Source: CAZAGT01 sp964484515
GTDB lineage: Bacteria; Desulfobacterota; DSM-4660; Desulfatiglandales; HGW-15
Length of the DNA: 11,485 bases
Assembly (NCBI GenBank): GCA_964484515.1
Contig: CAZAGT010000153.1
Location: 1 to 11,485, forward strand
Direction of reading: 5' to 3'
The notes below the pieces were generated by a model, which saw only the letters and a program-made list of their open reading frames with translations, searched no databases and was not told the DNA's origin. This document shows, piece by piece, positions 1 through 6,900 of the stretch; the first letter of the stretch is position 1; each line of letters opens with the position of its first letter. The translations under genes were made by a program, and so were the position numbers.

Positions 1-1
1 G

Positions 2-73
2 TGTTTTGATCACGGCCAAATTTTAGCCGATTTCAAGGCCTGGCTTAAAAGTGGCGCCCCTTTGGCGCGCTGA
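2..73 (+). CDS. Possible C-terminal tail of an upstream gene (partial)
   Basis: A frame open from the window edge encodes 23 residues ending DFKAWLKSGAPLAR before a TGA at 71-73. Composition and codon choice (GCC, GGC, AAG, GCG) are compatible with the end of a real gene entering from the left. The fragment is too short to assign to a family, and a chance open stretch of this length is quite possible. It ends 43 bases before the tRNA, which would leave room for the tRNA promoter. Confidence 0.3.
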   Translation, partial: CFDHGQILADFKAWLKSGAPLAR

Positions 74-76
74 GTC

Positions 77-105
77 TTGAAATAACCCGGCCGGTGTGTT
101 AGGGG
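77..105 (+). promoter_or_regulatory. Candidate promoter of the tRNA-Arg gene
   Basis: TTGAAA (77-82) and TAGGGG (100-105) are 17 bases apart just upstream of the tRNA. The -10 is a poor match (3 of 6). An overlapping TAGGGT at 106-111 is an alternative but lies too far from the -35. The GC-rich stretch before the tRNA 5' end would suit a stable-RNA promoter, but this assignment is weak. Confidence 0.3.
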
Positions 106-116
106 TAGGGTCCGTC

Positions 117-193
117 GCGCCCGTAGCTCAACTGGACAGAGCGTTGGACTACGAATCCAAAGGCTGCAGGTTCGAGTCCTGCCGGGCGCACCA
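117..193 (+). tRNA. tRNA-Arg (anticodon ACG)
   Basis: The full cloverleaf can be drawn. The 7-bp acceptor stem GCGCCCG (117-123) pairs perfectly with CGGGCGC (183-189), followed by discriminator A190 and an encoded CCA (191-193). The D arm is GCTC/GAGC. The anticodon stem TTGGA/TCCAA encloses loop CTACGAA with anticodon ACG at 151-153. The T arm is GCAGG-TTCGAGT-CCTGC. ACG (read as ICG after A34 deamination) decodes CGU, CGC and CGA arginine codons. tRNA 3' ends are classic integration targets, so its position about 570 bases from a compositionally foreign block is notable, but no second copy of its 3' end was found in the window. Confidence 0.97.
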
Positions 194-200
194 TGATTTC

Positions 201-230
201 AAGGACTTAGGCAAAAAGCTTGAGTCCTTT
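201..230 (+). terminator. Terminator-like hairpin after tRNA-Arg
   Basis: Bases 201-212 pair with 218-229 in a 12-bp stem with two G-T wobbles around an AAAAA loop (213-217). A pyrimidine run TTTCCTTTC follows. It begins 7 bases after the CCA end, where a tRNA terminator is expected. The U tract is interrupted by CC, so termination strength is uncertain. Confidence 0.6.
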
Positions 231-289
231 CCTTTCATCGGTAAGCGGATGGTAAGCAGGGGAAGCTGCTTCGGGGTTTTTTGATGAGT

Positions 290-490
290 TTATGGTGATT
301 GCCTCTCCTGGAGGGGATTTGAGGTCAGGCGGTTGACATTCTCCCGCGCGGCCTCGAGCTTTTGATAGTCGCCGGCGGCGAGGTTGGCCTGGATGATCCG
401 CTCCCGCTCCTCTTCGGCCATGACAAAGGAAAGCTCCTCGGGCGCGGGGTGGTCGTAAGGCCAGGCAGTAAGAAAGCCCGGCGGCCTCAA
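290..490 (-). CDS. Unknown small protein or truncated gene fragment
   Basis: A minus-strand frame of up to 66 residues from a TTG at 490-488. An internal ATG at 421-419 would give 43 residues beginning MAEEERERIIQANLAAGDY. The frame has the GC-rich third positions of the flanking genes (GAG, GCC, ATC, CTC, GGC), which argues that it is or was coding. The C-terminal half is highly charged and probably helical (ERERIIQANLAAGDYQKLEAARENVNRL). Its 5' end runs into the dnaE remnant on the opposite strand near 470-490, so it may be the 3' end of a larger gene cut by rearrangement. I do not recognise the family. A genuine short protein starting at 421 is the alternative. Confidence 0.4.
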   Translation of the reverse strand: MRPPGFLTAWPYDHPAPEELSFVMAEEERERIIQANLAAGDYQKLEAARENVNRLTSNPLQERQSP

Positions 491-495
491 AGGCC

Positions 496-765
496 TTGGT
501 CTCCAAGCGCTCGACGGTCTCCCTGGCCGGCTGGCTGATCACGGCCAAGACGGTCCTCTCCAAGCACGACGAACCCATGCAGTTCACCACCTTCGAGGAC
601 GAGACCGGCCTGATCGAGACCACAATCTTCCCCCAAACCTACAAGCGCTACCATCTCTCGCTCGACTGGGGCCGGCCTTACATCCTGAGCGGCCTGGTCG
701 AGGAGGATTTCGGGGCGGTGACCCTGAGGATGGAGACGATCGACAGGCCGGTCTTTTCCCCATGA
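496..765 (+). pseudogene. dnaE: Orphan C-terminal fragment of DNA polymerase III alpha subunit (DnaE-type)
   Basis: The 89 encoded residues match the C-terminal OB-fold and tail of DnaE-type polymerases. Recognisable pieces are VSLAGWLITAKTV, then PMQFTTFEDETGLIETTIFP, then LSGLVEEDFGAVTLRME. In an intact DnaE (over 1000 residues) this part lies behind the PHP, catalytic, tau-binding and helix-hairpin-helix regions, all absent here. The frame is open only back to 472 and is closed by a TAA at 469-471, so this is not a full gene entering from outside. The TTG at 496 has no convincing ribosome binding site. The stop at 763-765 is probably the natural end of dnaE. GC-rich codon use matches the host flank. 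Most likely a relic of a rearranged, duplicated or deleted polymerase gene; expression of a lone OB-fold protein is possible but unsupported. Confidence 0.75.
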
Positions 766-800
766 TATAGGCTCTTTGATAGGGAAATTTCTTGTACTCT

Positions 801-869
801 AAAGAAATTGTCGTCTAGTGTAACTTGACAGGCTTCCAAAGAAACTGTCATTATAAATTAGTGTAGTTT
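801..869 (+). repeat. Imperfect direct repeat pair around the operon promoter
   Basis: AAAGAAATTGTC (801-812) with TAGTGTAACTT (816-826) recurs as AAAGAAACTGTC (838-849) with TAGTGTAGTTT (859-869). The two blocks keep order but the gap between them differs (3 versus 9 bases). Copy one runs into the candidate -35 box and copy two spans the -10 region. This placement would suit an operator bound by a regulator, which is an inference; decay of an old duplication is the alternative. Confidence 0.5.
825..854 (+). promoter_or_regulatory. Candidate sigma-70 promoter of the druHE operon
   Basis: A perfect TTGACA -35 box lies at 825-830. With an 18-base spacer the -10 would be CATTAT (849-854, 4 of 6). 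TATAAA at 852-857 matches better (5 of 6) but needs a 21-base spacer. It is the only good promoter seen in the 207-base gap between the dnaE remnant and the first defence gene, and it would leave a leader of roughly 110-130 bases. Confidence 0.45.
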
Positions 870-898
870 AAATCGGTCATTCTGGGCAGTTCATCAAA

Positions 899-991
899 AT
901 GGAAATCATCGACCCTCTCGGGTTTTCAGTGATCAAAGCTGTCTTGAAACTCCCTTTAACCAGGCTTGCTAAATGGGGAGCAGTTCACTGA
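899..991 (+). CDS. Possible 30-residue leader peptide coupled to druH
   Basis: An ATG-started frame encodes 30 residues beginning MEIIDPLGFSVIKAVLKL and ending RLAKWGAVH. It is rich in Leu, Val and Ile alternating with Lys and Arg, so the middle could form a cationic amphipathic helix. Its TGA (989-991) overlaps an ATG of the next gene as TGATG, a classic arrangement for translational coupling. The frame is closed upstream by TAA at 869-871. No strong ribosome binding site precedes it (GGGCAG at 884-889 is weak). It fills most of the leader between promoter and druH. It could be a regulatory upstream frame, a small membrane-active protein, or chance; its function is unknown to me. Confidence 0.35.
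   Translation: MEIIDPLGFSVIKAVLKLPLTRLAKWGAVH
975..980 (+). promoter_or_regulatory. Ribosome binding site favouring the 991 start of druH
   Basis: GGGGAG ends 10 bases before the ATG at 991. The alternative in-frame ATG at 973 has only an AGG (962-964) before it and is immediately preceded by an in-frame TAA (970-972). The stronger site and the TGATG overlap favour 991, at the cost of the first six residues (MGSSSL). Confidence 0.5.
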
Positions 992-3915
992 TGTGGACCC
1001 ACCTTGAACCTCATTCAGCGAAAGTAGAGCAAGTCTTCGAGCCGCTATGCAAGAAAGCGGCCGGATATAAGTGTGCATGGTCGATTGCCGAGCTGAGACT
1101 CGCGGAAGAAGATACGAGATGGCTTCGATCTTGGTTTAGCTGCCTAGGCCCCGAAAACTATGAAAATTGGGCCAAGTCAGTGATGCTTACGAAACTTCCC
1201 GGCGATTCGTTCGCGACCTATCGCCAGATGTTTGGCTCTCTTCTTATCTGTGTAGGGGCGGAAGTCCTTCGAGAGGAGAGCAAGGAAGATTCTGTCTGGC
1301 CTGCGATACGGGGCATTCTACCGGATGTGCTTCGACGTGAGTTGTTCTTATCGGACGGGCAACCATCTATCCTGACAAAGGAAATCATCGTGGATGGTGC
1401 CCGTGCACTCAACCTTCGGCATGCTATAGATATCGAAGGAACGCAGCAGTGGTTCATAACGATCAAACTTCAGTTTGGCTTCACCTTCCGAGGCGCAAAA
1501 AACAGGCTGGCCGAATGGCTGGTGAATCTCGGACGGCCACATGCGGTCCAGTACCTTAACGGCGAATCCGAGTTCCCCGAGCTGGAATCTGAGTCTTTTA
1601 AAACGCTTTGGAGAGCGTTGAAGCAGCATAGGCAGGGCTTAATCGAAGAATCGCAGGCGCGCACGACACTGCAACAAAATCCGTGGGTCAAGGCGCATTG
1701 GATCGATAGCTTGCTGAAAGAGACAAAGGAGAGGATCCTTATTCTGGGGACAGGAGAACGGGACGAGAGAGAGACAAAGGATCATGCAGAAGAGGTTTCA
1801 GGGGAGGAACTCTGTCCCATTGCAGGCATTGCGCTAGAATGGCCAAAAGGAACAACCCCTCGGTTCAGATTTCGATTGGATCGACAAGCTATCGAAGATG
1901 AAGTCTGTGGAACAAAGGTAATAGAGTTGGATTTCTACATCGACGGAAAAAACCTTAGACGCTGGCTACGCCAGAGAGATGGGTCTTGGGCGGGCGAAGA
2001 GCTAATCTATGCTGAACCGGACAAGTTTAAGCGACAATCGAACCTCAGCCCAAAGACCCTCGCGGTGCGGTCTCGCACTGGAGAAACCTTGATAGAGTGG
2101 GATTTTGCGGATTCCGGCCTATCGGAGGAAGTCTTGGTGTTCGACCTGGATCGGGCTAGGGTTGTTAAGACGGGAGAAGAGCGGCTGGAACCGAATCGGT
2201 CATATGCAATCATTTGTGATTGCGATTGCGAGATACAGGGCTGCAGGCCAACCGAGACATTCGAGCGAAAGAATATTTCAAGAAAAGCCATAAGACTGCC
2301 GACGCCTTTAAACGAAAACCTTGGTGTGAGTTTTGGTGATTTCCTGCTGTGGCAGCCTATACGTCAGGAAAGCGATCAGCGTCCGCGCTTCCCTCTTACC
2401 CTCATGACACCACCACAGAGGGTTTTGTCACTTAATGATAGATCAAAGTTGCACATAGAGGGTCTGCCAGAGGATGCTGAATCTGTCGAACTGCTGATTC
2501 ATCGTAAAATATATAAAGTCCAGCGGGACAATGGCACATGGCGTACTTTTAAGGAAGTTACAATAACACCGGAATTGGCAGCACGGCAACGGAGAGTTCA
2601 GGTTCAATTTTTATCAGGGGGCAGAACGCACACCGAGAAACCTCGTCTCGCATTTAAGCTGCTTGGCGCCGTGATGCTTCGATATAAGCAAGACGGTACC
2701 GCCAAATTAGAGATGCTCAAGCACGGAGACCAATTAAATCGGTCTGAGGGAGCGGTCTCTCTCAGGATATGGACGCCAGAACAAGACCCAGGCGCGAAAG
2801 TACTGGAAGGCAACTTTCAAGTGGCTCGGCTAAGACACTCTAAACTTCGTCTCAGTGACATTCCCTGTCACGGAGGCAAGTTGCGTGTACTTTGCCGAGA
2901 TCGAGTTCACGACCTGGGTATTCTTTGTGTAAATACTGGATGTATTACAGAATTCCTTCCCGCCATGTTGAATAACCCTTCCCAATTGTTCCTTTCACAA
3001 GAGAAGGATCCTGGTGAATTGGGAGAACAAGGGTATTCTCTCTTGGTGTGGGCTCCTACAGAGAAAAGGAGGGCTAAACTAAAGTATCTTTCAGATGCGC
3101 TCTTGCCTGGCTCTACAGAGCGAATATGGAAAATTAACTGTTCCGAGCAACCAATGGCCATTGCGTTAACGTGGAAAGGTGCTTGGCTCGGCGCATGGTG
3201 GGACCTTATGAGAATCCGCGACTACCTTGATGGCCAGGCAGATGCATCCAAGCGCGATTTTGCTATCATCAAGTGGCTTCGTGTGCCAGTATTAGATCCG
3301 ACACTTTCCCTTGCTTTTTCAAAGACGGTTATGCAATCGTCAGCCCGTTTTATAAAGACATGGCTTAATGATGCCGGGCTCCCTGATGGCCTTCAACCGC
3401 ATGGTCATATAGAAGGTCTTGATTCGGTGGTGCGGCATTTTCTATGGAACGACTTTCCCCCAGCACAGGCGCAAGAGACAATCGATTTGGTCACGAAAAA
3501 GGATGTCAAGTGGTATCAAGAGGATCGTTGCGTCGGTTACTTGGAAAGCCTTTTAAATATTTCCCCTATTCTACTGTGGAAGGGATTGGAAGAGTGTCTC
3601 AGGTACCACCGCGATAAGATCATTCATCTCCTTAATTTTTTCACTCGTGCGCAAGCCGGTCTGCCGTTAAGCGCGACTCATCAGCAGCTGGATTACAAAT
3701 TTCAAGAACTGGGGAAGCAAGCATCGAGAGTAACAGGCATTAGCGAAATCAGACTGGAGGAAGTTACGAGAGCATATATCAGAGCGATGTCAAATAAGCA
3801 ATGGCATCCGCCTGAGAGGGATCATGCTGACCTGCTGAAGCTGGGCGAAACTATCCCGGGCAGGAGGTATCTATCGGCACGTATAGGCCAGCACTGGCTG
3901 GATCAAAGCCGTTAA
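991..3915 (+). CDS. druH: DruH-like protein, Druantia type III anti-phage system
   Basis: A protein of 974 residues (980 if it starts at 973) with no P-loop, nuclease or methylase signature that I can see. Numbered from the 991 start, residues 1-235 look mainly helical and contain the most family-like block, KLQFGFTFRGAKNRLAEWL (about 159-177). Residues 265-680 appear beta-rich, with Ig-like stretches. From about 715 to the end it is helical again, with a Trp-rich segment (WKGAWLGAWWDLM) near 728. A Cys cluster CDCDCEIQGC lies at 409-418. The call rests mainly on context: a ~1000-residue uncharacterised protein directly upstream of a giant DUF1998-type helicase on the same strand is the druH-druE layout of Druantia type III. 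DruH is required with DruE in that system; its biochemical role here is unknown. Codon use is unlike the flanks (ATA, AGA, TTA common). A partner gene of another two-gene helicase system remains possible. Confidence 0.62.
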   Translation: MWTHLEPHSAKVEQVFEPLCKKAAGYKCAWSIAELRLAEEDTRWLRSWFSCLGPENYENWAKSVMLTKLPGDSFATYRQMFGSLLICVGAEVLREESKEDSVWPAIRGILPDVLRRELFLSDGQPSILTKEIIVDGARALNLRHAIDIEGTQQWFITIKLQFGFTFRGAKNRLAEWLVNLGRPHAVQYLNGESEFPELESESFKTLWRALKQHRQGLIEESQARTTLQQNPWVKAHWIDSLLKETKERILILGTGERDERETKDHAEEVSGEELCPIAGIALEWPKGTTPRFRFRLDRQAIEDEVCGTKVIELDFYIDGKNLRRWLRQRDGSWAGEELIYAEPDKFKRQSNLSPKTLAVRSRTGETLIEWDFADSGLSEEVLVFDLDRARVVKTGEERLEPNRSYAIICDCDCEIQGCRPTETFERKNISRKAIRLPTPLNENLGVSFGDFLLWQPIRQESDQRPRFPLTLMTPPQRVLSLNDRSKLHIEGLPEDAESVELLIHRKIYKVQRDNGTWRTFKEVTITPELAARQRRVQVQFLSGGRTHTEKPRLAFKLLGAVMLRYKQDGTAKLEMLKHGDQLNRSEGAVSLRIWTPEQDPGAKVLEGNFQVARLRHSKLRLSDIPCHGGKLRVLCRDRVHDLGILCVNTGCITEFLPAMLNNPSQLFLSQEKDPGELGEQGYSLLVWAPTEKRRAKLKYLSDALLPGSTERIWKINCSEQPMAIALTWKGAWLGAWWDLMRIRDYLDGQADASKRDFAIIKWLRVPVLDPTLSLAFSKTVMQSSARFIKTWLNDAGLPDGLQPHGHIEGLDSVVRHFLWNDFPPAQAQETIDLVTKKDVKWYQEDRCVGYLESLLNISPILLWKGLEECLRYHRDKIIHLLNFFTRAQAGLPLSATHQQLDYKFQELGKQASRVTGISEIRLEEVTRAYIRAMSNKQWHPPERDHADLLKLGETIPGRRYLSARIGQHWLDQSR

Positions 3916-3930
3916 TAGGGAGATATATGC

Positions 3931-6900
3931 ATGGGGCAAGTTGACGCACTGAAAATGGTCGAACACGTTCGGAGGCGTCTTGTAGACCTGGCAGTGTCGG
4001 AGAACTATGTTAGTGACACCAATTTTGCCACTGCTAGTCGAAAGGTCTGGGGAGGACCAGGTGCAGATGGGGGTTTGGTCAGCGAATTGTGGGTGGAGGG
4101 GGCCTTTCCTGGCGAACAGAGTCGCGATTTACTGCAATCGTTGAGTAAAGAGGGCCTTTCCCCTGATGATCTTTGCCGCCATCTAATTGGCCGCGATGTC
4201 TTTCCGGCTGATCGATTGTTGTACAACCACCAGTCTGAAGCACTACACAAGGTGGCAGAAGCAAACAGAGGAGAGAAAGCAGCTCTTATTATAACTGCTG
4301 GAACGGCCCTAGGCAAGACAGAGGCTTTCCTCCTGCCCATGCTGGCGGACTTATGGACCGCGCCGAACAGGCGGAAGGATGGGGGAATGAGATGTCTGAT
4401 TCTCTACCCCATGAATGCGCTGGTGGCGGATCAAGTCGACCGAATCTATAATTGGCTTCAAGGCCAACAACAACTTACTGTCTTTCATTTCACCAGTGAA
4501 ACTCCTGAAGACGCCCGGCAGGCAAATAAAAGTGGGGAGGATAAGTGGGATCAGTGCAGAATGCGAACACGACAGGAGGCACGCGGTCGTGAAACCCACG
4601 GGGGAGAGAAAATAAGCCAAGAACCCTTTGGCAAGGTCCCGGATATTGTAATCACAAATTACTCCATGTTGGAATATATGCTCTGCCGTCCACAAGACTC
4701 CCCTTTCTTTGGTCCTGATCTAAGGTGCATCATTCTTGATGAAGCCCACCTCTATACTGGCGCTCTGGCAGCGGAGATCATGATGCTTTTACGACGCGTG
4801 CGGGAGCGATGCGATGTTAGGCCACATGATGTCCTCCACATTGCCACGTCAGCGACGCTTGGTGGGGAAGAAGAGGAATTGTTGACCTTTGGCTCGTCTC
4901 TTTTTTCAACCGACCAAAGGAAAACGGCCGTTATTCGCGGGCGCTACGCCGACCACGATCTGGGAAAGGTTGAGTCACCGCCGGAGCAACTCACAAATTC
5001 GGTAAAAATCGCTGGATATTCAGATCTTGATTTTAACACGCTGACAGCCGAAGAGGAGTTGATCGAAGACGACAAAGAAACCGTTGACAAATTATATGAA
5101 GCCGCCATTTGTCTTGTTTCGGAGTCCACAGTGGACCGCGCCCGCCAAAAATATCCCCGCAGCCCGGCGCGCTTTCTTTACGCAAGTTTGCGGGAAGCGC
5201 CCCTCATAAGGAAAATTGCTCGCAATTTAGCCGAGGAAAAGGGTAGCGTGCTCAGCTTGGATGAGCTGGCAGGCAGGCTTTTTGGTGGCAAGAATGGCAA
5301 GGAAGAACGCAATGCGACCGTCGCTCTACTGCGCCTTTCAGCCGCGGCGCGATTGCGCTCAACTGACCTGCCTCTGGTCCCTCACCGGTTGCATTTTCTT
5401 GTCCGCGCGCCAGAGGGATTGGCGGTTTGTTTGAACGTCCAGTGCTCCGGTCCAGATGAATGTCGGATTCCACCTATTGGCTGCCTGCAGCCACTGGGGG
5501 ACCGCTGCCGGTACTGCGGGCATATCCTGTTACCGGTCCACCGTTGCGACAACTGCGGGGAGTGGGCTCTTGCGGCGCATGAGAATCAGGAGTTTTCTAC
5601 CCTCGAACCTGGATACTACGCCGAATCCGCTGCACAACGTACCTATTATCTTCTGACCCGACCCACAGACCTCGACCTGGTAGAAGTGGTGGTTGATTCT
5701 GAGTCGGGTGAGATCCGTGGTTATGGCGCGGCGGGCGTGTCTCTCTGGAAAGCGCCTCGGGAGTCGGATGAATCGCCTCAGCAATGTCCAACATGCCGAT
5801 CTTCATGGGCCGCTGCAGCTAATGAAGAACAGCAGCCAGAATGGAGACGCACGTGTCGGAGCTTGGTCGGTGGACAGCCCTTTGCGCTATCTGTAACCGC
5901 AGAGACGGTGCTTCATGATCTTCCAACATACCGTGGAAGCTCATGCTCCTGGAAGCCTGCTAAAGGCCGTCGCCTTCTCGCCTTCAGTGATTCGCGTAGA
6001 TCAGCCGCTCGGCTTGGACCGCGTCTGACCCAGCAGCACGAGATGCAGGTTGTCCGCGCCGCTATGACGCGTTGCGTCAAGGACCTGATGCCAACTGACA
6101 CGGCTGATTATCTTGCCAGCGAAGTCGATAAATTACAGAAGCGACTCAAAGATCCGGGACTTTCACCTGATTTGAAACAGCATCTGAAAAATGAGCTACA
6201 AAGGAACCAATTAAAACTACAGCAGGCAAAAGCTGGAACTTCATTCACCGATTACGCGTCACGCGTGGCTAAACGGAAGGAAATTGATCAAATTCTGGAC
6301 CGTGATGAAGCAGAACGTCATTATGCCAAAAGATACAAACAATCTGATTGGAGAAAGAACGGTGAAGCAGTCCAGATGCATATTGAAGGCTTGATTGCCA
6401 ATGAACTTGAGCGGCCACTGAAAAAGCGAGTGTCTGTGGAATCGCTTGGACTTATTGAGATAGTCTATCCGGGAATCAAAAAGCTTGGCCTCCCCCCTCT
6501 CTTGGAGGAAAAGCTGCCATCGAACGCTCGTACAATAATAGGAGAGGCGTGGCCTGAGTTCGTCGCCCTGCTTTTGGACTCTGCTCGCAGAGATAGCTGT
6601 ATCGCTTGGTCTGAGGAAACGTCCAAGCGAATGTGGCTTGGGGAATCGCCTCTTCCAGCGCGTTGGCTGACTCGTTCGCGTCGCGGCTGGCGCGCGGCGG
6701 CATTTGTTGGCGCAACGTTAAAACAACTTCGGCGGACATTCTCATTCAATGTGCTCCGTGCAGCCGGCTGCGCTGGAAAAAACCTGGAGGACCTTTCCGA
6801 GGAAATCCTATATGCGGCTTTTGATCAGCTTTTTCAGTTGGCTAATAATTCTGATCCAAGCTTTGCGTGGCTACGAAAGGAGGACCACCACCAAACCGGA

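Noticed and set aside
96..284. A 62-codon frame across the tRNA gene
   Set aside because: It reads straight through the tRNA-Arg cloverleaf; the peptide is the usual tRNA shadow.
7..548. 13-base direct repeat TGATCACGGCCAA at 7-19 and 536-548 as a possible attachment site pair
   Set aside because: Roughly one such match is expected by chance in a window this size. It lies inside the dnaE coding remnant, does not bracket the island, and is not linked to the tRNA end.
207..623. A 138-codon minus-strand frame
   Set aside because: It lies antisense to the dnaE remnant and in a different frame from the better minus-strand candidate at 290-490. It is probably a product of GC-rich antisense sequence.
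912..925. ACCC-TCTC-GGGT followed by TTT as a terminator or attenuator
   Set aside because: The stem has only four pairs and the T run is four bases, too weak to support; it also lies inside the candidate leader peptide.
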